Shown here: one piece after another, positions 46,857 through 55,396 of the stretch
Layout: each line of letters opens with the position of its first letter
How positions within the stretch are numbered: position 1 is the stretch's first letter
Origin: JACTMZ01 sp044359955
GTDB taxonomy: Bacteria > Verrucomicrobiota > Verrucomicrobiia > Chthoniobacterales > JACTMZ01
Direction: 5' to 3'
DNA length: 64,000 nt
NCBI GenBank assembly: GCA_044359955.1
Contig: JBIKLF010000004.1
Span: forward strand, 76,820-140,819
Translations under genes and position numbers: made by a program
Notes under the pieces: generated by a model
Seen by the model: the letters and a program-made list of their open reading frames with translations, nothing else
What the model was told of the DNA's origin: nothing
The model's database searches: none

Positions 46857-46882
46857 TGTAGCGGCGGCAGCCTGTCCGCCGC
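46857..46882. repeat. TGTAGCGGCGG-type hairpin
   Basis: After TTGTA, GCGGCGG (46861-46867) pairs with CCGCCGC (46876-46882). It lies in the gap between moaC and the helicase gene. Confidence 0.6.
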
Positions 46883-46946
46883 GCGCGGATCCCCGCCGCC
46901 GGCCGCTTCCCAACGCTTCGTCGCCACTGCGGCGACGCCACCTCCT

Positions 46947-46971
46947 CACTCAAGTCTCCAACTCATCCCTC
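46947..46971 (-). repeat. copy of the CTCAAGTCTCCAACTC element overlapping the moaC end
   Basis: CACTCAAGTCTCCAACTC plus ATCCCTC occurs here across the moaC stop, at 51236-51259 across the hydrolase stop (one change), and at 52638-52662 between genes. All copies are in the same orientation and lie next to 3' ends of minus-strand genes. Confidence 0.6.
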
Positions 46972-47457
46972 CGCCTTCCTCTTCTCCACCACCCTCACCC
47001 CCTCCACCCGCATCCCCTGATCCACCGCCTTACACATATCGTAAAGCGTCAAAGTCGCCACGGTTGCCCCCGTCAGAGCCTCCATCTCCACCCCCGTTCG
47101 CGCCCGCGTCCGCACCTTGCACGTCACCCGCACCCCACGCGCCATGACCCGGATGTCCACCTCCACAGCATCCAGCGGCAAAACATGGCACAACGGAATC
47201 AACCCCGCTGTCTGCTTCGCCGCCTGAATCCCCGCCACCCGCGCCACCGCCAGCACATCCCCCTTGGGCAACGCCTGCTTCTTCAGCAACCGCACCGTCT
47301 CCGCGGCACAAACCAGCATCGCCTCCGCCACCGCGAACCGCGCCACCACCGGTTTCACCCCCACATCCACCATCCGCGCCTCCCCCTTCTCATCCACATG
47401 CGAAAGCCTCTTTCCCCCTGCTCCGTGCCCTCTGTGTCCTGTGCGGTCTCCTTTCAT
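46963..47457 (-). CDS. moaC: cyclic pyranopterin monophosphate synthase
   Basis: Acts after MoaA to form cPMP. The 164-residue protein contains RLSHVDEKGEARMVDVGVKP, AAKQTAGLIPLCHVLPLDAV with the family signature, and EMEALTGATVATLTLYDMCK. The ATG at 47457 overlaps the moeA stop (TGATG). Family length is about 160. The first 15 residues (KGDRTGHRGHGAGGK) are atypical, so translation may begin a little later. It is the last gene of the moaD-moaE-moeA-moaC operon. Confidence 0.94.
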   Translation of the reverse strand: MKGDRTGHRGHGAGGKRLSHVDEKGEARMVDVGVKPVVARFAVAEAMLVCAAETVRLLKKQALPKGDVLAVARVAGIQAAKQTAGLIPLCHVLPLDAVEVDIRVMARGVRVTCKVRTRARTGVEMEALTGATVATLTLYDMCKAVDQGMRVEGVRVVEKRKAEG

Positions 47458-48599
47458 CACACCCGAATAAACCCCGCCTCCTGCCCCGCGACCAGCCCCG
47501 ATCCCGGCACCCGCACCAAAACATCCGCCGCCGCCAACGCCGTCACATCCCCCGAACTCACCCAAGGCAACGGACGCAACCCCTCCCGCTCCTCCACCCC
47601 CGGCCACCAGGTCTCCCGCGGATTCCCTTTCACCGCCGCCGAGACCAAGCCCCGCCAAATCACCGGTTCCCCCGCCCCGCCCCGCATCGCCGCCACCGCC
47701 GCGTCAACGAACACGTGCAAACAAACAAAGTGCGACAACGGATTCCCCGGCAACCCAAACGCCCACTCGTCGCCGCGCCGCGCCACGATGAGCGGCTTGC
47801 CCGGACGCACCGCAACCTTCGTCACCAAAATCTCGAACCCCGCCGCATCGAGCACCGCCTCCGTGCAATCATGACCCCCCACACTCGCGCCGCCCGAGAT
47901 GAGCAACAGATCCCGATGCCCCTCGATCGCCCTCCGCAGCGCCTCCGTCTCCTCGCCCACCCGTTTCTGACGAATCCGCATTCCGCGCTTCCGCCCCCAA
48001 GCCGCCACCAGCAGAGAATTACTATCCCGCACCTGACCGGCCGCCGGCCTCGTTTCCGCCCCGACCAGCTCATTCCCCGTCGCCACATGCAGCACATCGA
48101 GCGCCCGCGTGACCCGCGGTTCCACGCAACCCACGCTGGCCAGCAATCCGATCGCTCCCACCGAAAGCAGCGCGCCTTCCGCCGCCAGCACCTCGCCCGC
48201 CTTCGCATCCTCACCCCGCTTGCGCACATGATCCCGCCCGCGTCGGGTCAACCGCACCAACCCGTCCGCCTCGACCGCATCCTCGAGCATCACGACCTCA
48301 AACGCCCCGCCCGGCACCGCCGCCCCCGTGCCAATGCGCAGCACTTCCCCCCGGCCCAACTCCTCGCGCATCCCGCCCCCCGCCCGGATCTCGCCGACCA
48401 TCCGGAACTCCTCCGCGAAATCATCCGCCCTCACCAAAAAACCATCCACCGCCGAGCGGTCGAACGCCGGTTGATCCTCCGGCGCCCGCACCTCCTCCCG
48501 CAAAACCGAACCCAACGCATCCGCCAACGCCACGCCCCCCGCCTCGCGCGGACGCACCTCGCGCCGCAACAACTTCCACACCTCCGCAACCGTCTTCAT
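47457..48599 (-). CDS. moeA: molybdopterin molybdotransferase
   Basis: Inserts molybdate into adenylylated molybdopterin. The 380-residue protein begins MKTVAEVWKLLRREVRPRE, with APEDQPAFDRSAVDGFLVRA, LRIGTGAAVPGGAFEVVMLE, VLHVATGNELVG, RDSNSLLVAAW, and LLISGGASVGGHDCTEAVL, as in MoeA. The ATG at 48599 overlaps the moaE stop by four bases. No mogA/moaB adenylyltransferase is seen in the window. Confidence 0.94.
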   Translation of the reverse strand: MKTVAEVWKLLRREVRPREAGGVALADALGSVLREEVRAPEDQPAFDRSAVDGFLVRADDFAEEFRMVGEIRAGGGMREELGRGEVLRIGTGAAVPGGAFEVVMLEDAVEADGLVRLTRRGRDHVRKRGEDAKAGEVLAAEGALLSVGAIGLLASVGCVEPRVTRALDVLHVATGNELVGAETRPAAGQVRDSNSLLVAAWGRKRGMRIRQKRVGEETEALRRAIEGHRDLLLISGGASVGGHDCTEAVLDAAGFEILVTKVAVRPGKPLIVARRGDEWAFGLPGNPLSHFVCLHVFVDAAVAAMRGGAGEPVIWRGLVSAAVKGNPRETWWPGVEEREGLRPLPWVSSGDVTALAAADVLVRVPGSGLVAGQEAGFIRV

Positions 48600-48976
48600 C
48601 GCCCCACCCTCTTCCAGATCGGCACATCCTTCTTCAAGCAATCCATGAACGCCGCCAACATCCCAAACGCTTCCGCCCGGTGCTTCGCCTCGACCCGCAC
48701 CACAATCGACGCCTCCCCGACCGGCACCCGCCCGACCCGGTGCCGCACCACGACGGACGCGCACGGAAACTCCGCCGCCAGCTCCCGCAAAATCCGCGCG
48801 ATTTCGCTCCGCGCCATCGCCTCATACGCCTCGTAATCCAACGCCGCAATCGCCGCCCCGTCCTCCTCGCCCCGCACCACCCCGGCAAACTCGACGATCG
48901 CCCCGCACCCCGCCGACAACGACGCCACCCCGCGCGCCACCAAGGCCTCCCGCGTGATTTCCACTTCAATTTTCAT
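48596..48976 (-). CDS. moaE: molybdopterin synthase catalytic subunit
   Basis: Large subunit of molybdopterin synthase, which uses MoaD thiocarboxylate to add the dithiolene sulfurs. The 126-residue protein contains GAIVEFAGVVRGEEDGAAIA, LDYEAYEAMARSEI, VVVRHRVGRVPVGEASIVV, and the conserved KKDVPIWKR with the active-site Lys. It overlaps both neighbours by four bases. Confidence 0.95.
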   Translation of the reverse strand: MKIEVEITREALVARGVASLSAGCGAIVEFAGVVRGEEDGAAIAALDYEAYEAMARSEIARILRELAAEFPCASVVVRHRVGRVPVGEASIVVRVEAKHRAEAFGMLAAFMDCLKKDVPIWKRVGR

Positions 48977-49209
48977 CCGCCAGAAACCGGTGGAATCAGC
49001 GCCACCTCGTCACCCTCCAGAAAAATTTCCCCCTCGCCCGCGTAAACCCCATTCCGTGCCAAACGCACACTCACCCGCTGCGCCGCCAAGCCCGGCCAAC
49101 GCGCCACGAGTTTCTCCCACAACCCCGCCGCCTCCACCCCGTCCACCGCCAATTCTGCTTCCGCCACCCCGCAGACCTCCCGCAGTTGCGCGAAGAACAA
49201 AATCCTCAT
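48973..49209 (-). CDS. moaD: molybdopterin synthase sulfur carrier subunit
   Basis: A 78-residue ubiquitin-fold protein ending PPVSGG; the C-terminal Gly-Gly is the site of thiocarboxylation. The start is the ATG at 49209 (MRILFFAQLREVCG), with an in-frame ATG at 49218 as an alternative. It is the first gene of the operon; the promoter should lie in the 87 bases shared with the divergent ATPase fragment. Confidence 0.93.
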   Translation of the reverse strand: MRILFFAQLREVCGVAEAELAVDGVEAAGLWEKLVARWPGLAAQRVSVRLARNGVYAGEGEIFLEGDEVALIPPVSGG

Positions 49210-49296
49210 GCCCGCCATTATGACGCCCCACGCGCCCCGCCGCAACCTGTTCGCATTGCCCCCTCACACCGCATGGTGGAGAATTAAACCACGCTC

Positions 49297-50634
49297 ATGA
49301 ACTGGCACGCCGCAACCTCGGAAGCCGTACTCGCCGCCTGCACGACCCAGCGCACCCGCCACGGCGACGAACCCCTCGACCAACGCACCTGGGACACGCG
49401 TCTGCACGAAACCGCGCGGCTCGGACAACGCCTGCTCGCCATCGCCGTCCGCCCCGCCGCGTCCGATCAAAACTCCCTGACCCCGATCGACGTCCAAGCC
49501 GGCCTCACCCTCCTCGGCCTCACCGGCATCATCGACCCGCCCCGCGACGAAGCCATCACCGCCGTCGCCGAATGCCAGCACGCCGGCATCCGCGTCAAAA
49601 TGATCACCGGCGACCACGTCGTGACCGCCCGCACCATCGGCCAAGCCCTCGGCATCGGTGATGGCAACACAGCACTCAGCGGACACGAACTCGAAAAAGT
49701 CACCGACGCCGACCTCCCCGCTCCCGCGCAAAACATCGACGTCTTCGCCCGCGCCACGCCGGAACACAAACTCCGCCTTGTCACCGCCCTCCAAGCCGCC
49801 GGGCACGTCGTGGCCATGACCGGCGACGGCGTCAACGACGCCCCTGCCCTCAAACGCGCCGACGTCGGCGTCGCCATGGGCGTCAAAGGCACCGAAGCCG
49901 CCAAGGAAGCGTCCTCCATGGTGCTGGCCGACGACAACTTCGCCTCCATCGCCCACGCCGTGGAGGAAGGGCGTGCCGTTTATGACAATCTCAAGAAAGC
50001 CATCCTCTTCATCCTCCCGACCAATGGCGCCCAAGGCCTCACCATCGTGGCCGCCGTCCTCCTCGGCCTCGCCCTGCCGCTGACCCCCGTGCAGGTCCTC
50101 TGGGTCAACATGGTCATCGCCATCACCCTCGCGCTCGCCCTCGCTTTCGAACCGCCGGAAGCCGGCCTCATGTCACGCCCCCCGCGCACTCCGAACACCC
50201 CCCTGCTCACCCCGCTGCTGCTCTGGCGGATCCTCTTCGTCTCCCTCCTCCTTGTCGGGGGAACCTTCGGCCACTATCTCTGGGTCGAGTCGCAGCCCGG
50301 CGCGAGCATCGAATTCGCCCGCACCGTCGCCATCAACACCCTCGTCATCGGCCAAATGTTCTACCTCTTCAACAGCCGCTATATCATCGCCCCCTCTTGG
50401 AATTGGCGCGGCCTCTTCGGCAGCCGCCCCGTCCTCCTCGCCTGCGCCGCTCTGCTCGTTCTCCAAGCCCTCTTCACCTACGCCCCGCCCCTGCAAACAC
50501 TTTTTCACACCGTCCCCCTCGCCCCCGCCGAATGGATCCGCATCTTCGCCTTCGGCCTCCTCGTCTTCCTCGCCGTGGAAATCGAAAAACTCATCCTCCG
50601 CCGCAAAACCGGCGACGCCGGCATCACCATCTGA
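49297..50634 (+). pseudogene. N-terminally truncated cation-transporting P-type ATPase
   Basis: A 445-residue ORF equal to the C-terminal half of a P2-type (Ca2+/Mg2+-like) ATPase. It starts inside the nucleotide-binding domain (SEAVLAACTTQRTRHGDE), then has GIIDPPRDEAITAVAECQ, MITGDHVVTARTIGQALGI, the hinge AMTGDGVNDAPALKRADVGV, and the C-terminal membrane block. The actuator domain, the first four helices and the DKTGT phosphorylation site (about 400-450 residues) are missing. An in-frame TAA lies at 49285-49287, and the 87 bases upstream show no ATPase coding. It cannot be an autonomous pump; I call it a remnant, although the open frame is intact. Confidence 0.75.
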
Positions 50635-50822
50635 CCTGCTCTTTGTAGCGGCGCTCAGCCGAGGCTTGGTGAGACGGGTTGCCGCAGGCAACCAACTGAT
50701 CTGAGCGTCGGTGCCTTTCCCCGCTTGGCAGGGGATGGTAGCCCCATGGACCCCTCACCCGGCCGGAACTATACAAAAGCGCGCCACCCACCATCGTTGT
50801 CCAAGAAACAATTTCAACGTGG

Positions 50823-50871
50823 CATCGGCATCCTGCCGATGATGCCCAGCCATCACGGGCAAAGGCCCGTG
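50823..50871. repeat. tandem intergenic hairpins (CATCGGCA and CACGGGC types)
   Basis: CATCGGCA-TCC-TGCCGATG (50823-50841), then 12 bases later CACGGGC-AAAG-GCCCGTG (50854-50871). The spacing equals that at 44407-44456. Confidence 0.85.
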
Positions 50872-50934
50872 CTACTTTTCACGCACCCAGCCACTCACCG
50901 AACAGGGAACGCACGCACACTCCCCCCATGGGGC

Positions 50935-50983
50935 ACGGGCGTCCCCGCCCGTCACGACCAGACAACACGGCCGTATGGCCGTG
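50935..50983. repeat. tandem intergenic hairpins (ACGGGCG and CACGGCC types)
   Basis: ACGGGCG-TCCC-CGCCCGT (50935-50952) and CACGGCC-GTAT-GGCCGTG (50966-50983), each with seven perfect pairs and a four-base loop. Confidence 0.8.
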
Positions 50984-51071
50984 CCTCCTACTACAAAAAC
51001 CTAACCAAGCCGCGCATTCATTATACCAAAGGCCCATCGCATTGGGACTTTGTCCTTCGGCCCCGGGGTAG

Positions 51072-51092
51072 GGTCGGACCTCCGGGCCGACC
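51072..51092. repeat. short hairpin GGTCGG/CCGACC
   Basis: GGTCGG (51072-51077) pairs with CCGACC (51087-51092) around a nine-base loop, in a context (GGTAGGGTCGG) that resembles the G/C-rich element near 45487. Confidence 0.5.
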
Positions 51093-51238
51093 GCAAACCT
51101 TCTCGGGGATGCAACACGGCCGATCCAACCGGAACACAGTGAAGATGGCCCCTAGGCAAAGGCCCAGCCCTACCACTCGATCCATCGTCGAAAAGCAAAC
51201 GGACGTTGGTCTTACGCCTCCGAAGGCATGGTTCCGAC

Positions 51239-51898
51239 TCAAATCTCCAACTCATCCCTCATCCTTCTCTTCAACCACCCCGCCGCCAAATCCGCGACCT
51301 GCTCCAACGCCCCCGCCTCCTCGAACAAATGCGTCGCCCCCGGCACGATCACCAGCTCCGTCTCACACCTCATCTCCGCCCGCGCCTGCTCGTTCAACTC
51401 GATCACCACCTCATCGTGACCACCCACAATCAGCAACACCGGACACCGCACCCGCCGCAAAGCCCGTCCCGCCAAATCCGGACGTCCCCCGCGCGACACC
51501 ACCGCCTGCACCGCACCCTCGGACAACTCTGCCGCCGCCACCAACGCGGCCGCCGCCCCGGTGCTTGACCCGAACAACCCGATTTTCATCCCCGCCAACT
51601 CCCTCTGCCGCGCCGTCCACTCCACCACCTGCGCCACCCGCCGTGCCAGCAAGCCGATGTCGAAGCGCAATTCACGCGTCACCTCATCGACCCGCTCCTC
51701 ATCCTCCGTCAGCAAATCCATCAACAACGTCCCCAAGCCCTCCTCATTGATCCGCCGCGCCACAAAACGATTGCGGGTGCTATGGCGACTGCTCCCGCTG
51801 CCATGCGCGAAAATCACCAAAGCTCGCGCTCCCTCCGGCATGGTCAGATCACCGGACAACACCACCCCCGGCAAATGAATCTCCACCGCCCGGCTCAT
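51239..51898 (-). CDS. alpha/beta hydrolase (dienelactone-hydrolase-like)
   Basis: A 219-residue soluble hydrolase. The core has LVIFAHGSGSSRHSTRNRFV, the nucleophile elbow MKIGLFGSSTGAAAALVAA (Ser), the Asp segment VLLIVGGHDEVVIELNE, and His in VIVPGATHLFEEAGAL. Its ATG overlaps the upstream phosphoribosyltransferase stop by four bases. Such hydrolase-phosphoribosyltransferase pairs are common in bacteria and are sometimes single fused proteins, but their function is unknown. The last codons lie in a dispersed repeat (RDELEI then stop). Confidence 0.86.
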   Translation of the reverse strand: MSRAVEIHLPGVVLSGDLTMPEGARALVIFAHGSGSSRHSTRNRFVARRINEEGLGTLLMDLLTEDEERVDEVTRELRFDIGLLARRVAQVVEWTARQRELAGMKIGLFGSSTGAAAALVAAAELSEGAVQAVVSRGGRPDLAGRALRRVRCPVLLIVGGHDEVVIELNEQARAEMRCETELVIVPGATHLFEEAGALEQVADLAAGWLKRRMRDELEI

Positions 51899-52560
51899 CC
51901 GTGCCCCCTCCGATGTTGCGCCAGCACCTCACGCACTTCGTCGTCCGTCGTCTGACCAAAATTCTCATACCACTGACCCACCGCACGAAACCAAGCCGGT
52001 GTCTGCAACACCACCACCTCATCCGCATTATTGGCCAAAGCTGCCACCGAATCCTCCGCCCCCACTGGCGCCGCCGCCACAATCTTCGCCGCCCCCCTCG
52101 CCCGCAAAGACTGCAATCCCGCCCGCATCGTTGCCCCCGTGGCCACCCCGTCATCGACCACGATGACAATTTTCCCCTCCACCCCCAGCGCCTCATGGTC
52201 GCCCCGATAAGCCGCCACCCGCCGCTCCAACTCCCGCTCCTCCCGCGCCGCCATCCGATCAATCACTTGCTCCCCCAATCCCAAATTCCGCACCAACTCT
52301 TCATTCAAGACCCGCACGCCCCCTTCCCCGATCGCCCCGATGGCCAACTCCTCCTGCCCCGGCGCCCCCAATTTCCGCACCACCAAAACATCCAGCGGCG
52401 CCCGCAAAGCCCGCGCCACCTCCGCCGCCACCGGCACCCCGCCCCGCGGCAACCCCAACACGACCACATCATCCCGCCCCGCATACTTCCCCAGTTCGCC
52501 CGCCAGCATCCTCCCCGCCTCCCCCCGGTCGGCAAACACCCGCTCACTCCCGTTGCTCAT
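51895..52560 (-). CDS. phosphoribosyltransferase-family protein
   Basis: A 221-residue type I PRTase-like protein. VFADRGEAGRMLAGELGKYA and VVLGLPRGGVPVAAEVARAL lead into LDVLVVRKLGAPGQEELAIG, and the PRPP-binding loop is IVIVVDDGVATGATMRAGLQ. The C-terminus includes VGQWYENFGQTTDDEV, a hallmark of this subgroup. Start: ATG 52560 (MSNGSERVF). It is coupled to the downstream hydrolase by a four-base overlap. The nucleobase substrate is unknown. Confidence 0.88.
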   Translation of the reverse strand: MSNGSERVFADRGEAGRMLAGELGKYAGRDDVVVLGLPRGGVPVAAEVARALRAPLDVLVVRKLGAPGQEELAIGAIGEGGVRVLNEELVRNLGLGEQVIDRMAAREERELERRVAAYRGDHEALGVEGKIVIVVDDGVATGATMRAGLQSLRARGAAKIVAAAPVGAEDSVAALANNADEVVVLQTPAWFRAVGQWYENFGQTTDDEVREVLAQHRRGHG

Positions 52561-52637
52561 GCCAAAAGTCTCCCACCCGCTGCCGCGCCAAGCCACCCGC
52601 AAATCCCCCCGCAGTCTGGGGTCATCACCCCACCCCT

Positions 52638-52662
52638 CACTCAAGTCTCCAACTCAACCCTC
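52638..52662 (-). repeat. copy of the CTCAAGTCTCCAACTC element
   Basis: Same 25-base element as at 46947-46971 with one change; here it lies in the 139-base gap between the lipoprotein gene and the phosphoribosyltransferase gene. Confidence 0.6.
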
Positions 52663-52699
52663 GCTCCTCACTCATCCTTCCGCACTCATCACTTCCCCC

Positions 52700-53197
52700 T
52701 CACCTCTTCTGCACCCACCGCCAAGTGTTGTTGTCCTGCGGCACCTCAATCCACTCGCCGCTGAAAGATCGGTTGCGCCACAATTCGCCTTGCTGGGCCT
52801 GCACGTCGGCCAGCGACAATTTCCGTTCCACCCCCAACTGCCTCATGACCACCACACGATCCGCATTCTCCTCCACGACGGTTTTCTCGACATACGCTCC
52901 GTAACTTCCCTCCGGGCGACTCAGCACGGAGAGAAGACCATCGCGCCCCTCGCCGACCAGTCGTGAATTTTTGAAGGTCTGGATGTCTCCCATCCGCGCA
53001 CGACGGCGCGCATCGGCGGCCGGCAGGTCGGCTCCCGGCGCCGCCTTTGCCGCAGGGGAACCCACGCCGCGCTCGTAAATGTCCACGCGCATGTTGATGT
53101 CGACCACGATCGGTTCGGGAGTGGCGAGCCTGACGGTCGGGCCCTGACACCCCCCGGGCAAGAGCGCGGCTGCAGCAAGGAGGACGCGTCCGATCAT
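52700..53197 (-). CDS. lipoprotein fusing YnbE-like and YdbL/DUF1318-like parts
   Basis: A 165-residue exported lipoprotein with lipobox LLPGGC. Right after the Cys, the segment PTVRLATPEPIVVDINMRVD resembles the whole of YnbE (a small lipoprotein with 'PI.INMNV.I'). The remaining residues (about 65-165), with RRRARMGDIQTFKNSRLVGE and RNRSFSGEWIEVPQ, resemble YdbL (DUF1318). In E. coli ynbE and ydbL are separate genes next to ydbH. The ATG at 53197 overlaps the upstream YdbH-like gene's stop by ATGA. Inference: an outer-membrane partner completing an intermembrane lipid bridge, with a built-in YdbL-like module. Confidence 0.8.
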   Translation of the reverse strand: MIGRVLLAAAALLPGGCQGPTVRLATPEPIVVDINMRVDIYERGVGSPAAKAAPGADLPAADARRRARMGDIQTFKNSRLVGEGRDGLLSVLSRPEGSYGAYVEKTVVEENADRVVVMRQLGVERKLSLADVQAQQGELWRNRSFSGEWIEVPQDNNTWRWVQKR

Positions 53198-55197
53198 CGC
53201 CTCCCTCCCTGCTGCCATCGTGATGGCCGTTTGGCTTCGTCCCCGTGGAAGACCAGCTCGAGGTTGCGGCTTCCGGCCGGACCCTTCATACGAATGTCGA
53301 TGATGCCTTGTTTTCCCACAAACCAGAATTCCGATCTCGCCTCCGTGTAGTCGAAGTCCCGCAGGGTCTCAAGGCTTACCCTGCTCAGTTCGCTTTTGAG
53401 CGCCGTCCAGTCCGCGGGCAGACCCGCAAGCAAATCGTTCAATTTGTTGACCACCATGCGCCCCTTGCCCTGTCCGGAGGCCTCTCCCCGCACCCTTTCC
53501 ACCACGGCCGCCCGACCATTGGCTTCGACCTTGAAATCAACCAGACCGTCCATGACAAAATGTTGCGGAGCGCCGTCGGCGGACAAGGGCGCGAGGTCCA
53601 CGTCCTGCCCGGTGATCCAGCCGGTCCACGGCGAGTCGGGTTCGAGGAAGAAGCTGAAACCTCCGTTCACGTATCCGCGGTAGGCTCGCCCCCCGAAGTC
53701 ACCATTGATTCCCTTGCGGTCGAAGGTGACCGAAACCCACAGGTCGCTCGCCTGGAAGTTCCGCCAACGCGCCCGGCCGAACTTCACCACGTTGACCAAA
53801 TTGTTGCGCAAGATATCCGGCGGATAGTTGAAGAGGAGATCCCCTCGCACTTTGCCCAGCGAAAGGTCATAAGCCGGGAAATCGTAGTCCTCCTCCGGAA
53901 CCTTGAGCACAAATTCGACATTCAACCCGGCCAGCGAGGAAAGCGAAAGATTGCGCACCATGGTGTGGAACGCGAGAGGCAAGCCGACCTGCGAGCGCCC
54001 CCCCACCGCAATGACCACCCGCCCGAAATTCACGCGCAAAGTATCCACGTTCCAACCCTCGCTTTCTTTCACCGCCACCGGCTCCTTGTCGGGCTCGTCC
54101 GCAGACTGCATGTATTCAAAGAGCGCCTCGCCGATGTAGACCGTCGGACCGATCAGCTTCACCTCCTCCAGGTCGCGCTTGGCCAGACCGGTCAGCGTGA
54201 AAATCACAAAGGCGGACCTCACCGTCACCGCGCGCTGCAGCGGGTCGGTCGGCGAAAGCAGTTCGATGTCACTGAATTCCACTTGGTGTCTGATCTCCCC
54301 CAACTCGTCCGCCACCGCGCCGAAGGGGACATCCCGCAAGGCCGTATTGACCTGCAGACTGATCGCGGGCAAACCGCCCGGCAATCCATCGGGCCGCACC
54401 TGCATCTTGACCAGGTCGAGCGATTCGATGACCAGGGCCCCGCCGGGCTCGCGGGCCGGCGCAAATTCACCCTCCTCCATGAGACGCTCAAAGCCCTCGC
54501 CGGCCAGTATCCAGCCGGCATCGACCCGGACCCCCGCCACCCGCCCCTGCTGCAGACCGGCCACCGTGAAATTCAGCTGCGAGAGCCCCGCACCCATGAC
54601 CGGCAAGCTTCCCGCGGGATCGTGGCTCGCGACATAGAAATTATCGACCCTTAGCTGGTGCCATTGATCACCCTGGGCCGGACCCAGCGAAGTTAGCGTC
54701 CCATTGATTCCGGCGGAAAAATCCACGCCCGATTCACCGAAGTTCTCCGCCCACAAATACCCGCGTTCAATCATCACCTCGCCGATTTCCCACCGGACCC
54801 CGCTTCCCCCGGAGCCGCCGCCGCGGGTGAAATGGGCGATGGCATTGGGATCAAGGCGGACAAACGGTTCGACCAAACGCAACGAACCAAACCGGCCGCT
54901 GGACCACTGCGGGCCCGGACCCAGCCGCAACTCTCCCGCCTCAAAGACCGGCTCACGGCTGCCGCGAAGCGAGAGCACAACACCCTGCAAGACCCACTCG
55001 CCGTCGCGGTAAAAATTGTTCCTGATTTCGAGACGCAGCGCCGGATCATAGGTCCGCACCGCCCAACGCAAAGCCGCCGATGGCCCCTTCCAAGCAGCCC
55101 ATCCCGCCAAAACCACCAGGGCCGCCACCAAAACAAGCAACCATCGCCCCACCCGCCAGCGCTTCACCGGTTCACATTGCTGCACATCTTCATCCAC
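53194..55197 (-). CDS. YdbH/AsmA-like intermembrane lipid-transport protein
   Basis: A 667-residue protein with an N-terminal inner-membrane anchor (WLLVLVAALVVLAGWAAWKG) and a long periplasmic beta-rich region, as in the AsmA-like/YdbH family that forms a hydrophobic groove between membranes. The C-terminal part (VDFKVEANGRAAVVERVRGE; FVGKQGIIDIRMKGP) is the conserved end. It is shorter than E. coli YdbH (about 880). The neighbouring lipoprotein gene, overlapping by four bases, carries the YnbE-like segment that pairs with YdbH in E. coli. Start ATG 55197. Confidence 0.82.
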   Translation of the reverse strand: MDEDVQQCEPVKRWRVGRWLLVLVAALVVLAGWAAWKGPSAALRWAVRTYDPALRLEIRNNFYRDGEWVLQGVVLSLRGSREPVFEAGELRLGPGPQWSSGRFGSLRLVEPFVRLDPNAIAHFTRGGGSGGSGVRWEIGEVMIERGYLWAENFGESGVDFSAGINGTLTSLGPAQGDQWHQLRVDNFYVASHDPAGSLPVMGAGLSQLNFTVAGLQQGRVAGVRVDAGWILAGEGFERLMEEGEFAPAREPGGALVIESLDLVKMQVRPDGLPGGLPAISLQVNTALRDVPFGAVADELGEIRHQVEFSDIELLSPTDPLQRAVTVRSAFVIFTLTGLAKRDLEEVKLIGPTVYIGEALFEYMQSADEPDKEPVAVKESEGWNVDTLRVNFGRVVIAVGGRSQVGLPLAFHTMVRNLSLSSLAGLNVEFVLKVPEEDYDFPAYDLSLGKVRGDLLFNYPPDILRNNLVNVVKFGRARWRNFQASDLWVSVTFDRKGINGDFGGRAYRGYVNGGFSFFLEPDSPWTGWITGQDVDLAPLSADGAPQHFVMDGLVDFKVEANGRAAVVERVRGEASGQGKGRMVVNKLNDLLAGLPADWTALKSELSRVSLETLRDFDYTEARSEFWFVGKQGIIDIRMKGPAGSRNLELVFHGDEAKRPSRWQQGGRR

Positions 55198-55396
55198 CCC
55201 ACGAAGCTGACACCCCCCAACTCAAGTTTCCACCCCAAGTCTCATCCGGCCCTTCGTCTCGTCGCCGTCCCCGCCGACCCCAAACACCTTCGTTCCCTTC
55301 GTTACCTTCTGTTCAAAACTCCAACCCCTCACCCCAACCTCATCCCTCTCTTCAGATTGCCCTCCGCCGCACCGTCCCCTAATCTCCCCAGTTCGC

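Larger units (their letters stand above)
50635..51238. other. 604-base gene-free stretch rich in palindromes
   Basis: ORFs here are not supported. It holds hairpins at 50823-50841, 50854-50871, 50935-50952, 50966-50983 and 51072-51092, and near 50643 a longer TGTAGCGGCGCTCAG piece with GGTTGCC/GGCAACC inside. Confidence 0.7.

Noticed and set aside
49210..49296. Frameshifted N-terminal half of the P-type ATPase
   Set aside because: Only 87 bases separate it from moaD, with a stop in frame and no ATPase-like coding in other frames.
41877..51238. CRISPR array
   Set aside because: The repeats are dispersed palindromes of differing spacing and orientation, not direct repeats with unique spacers of constant length; no cas genes are present.
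50725..51750. 341-codon ORF over the repeat-rich gap
   Set aside because: It runs across palindromes and into the antisense of the hydrolase gene; low-complexity Pro/Arg/Thr composition.
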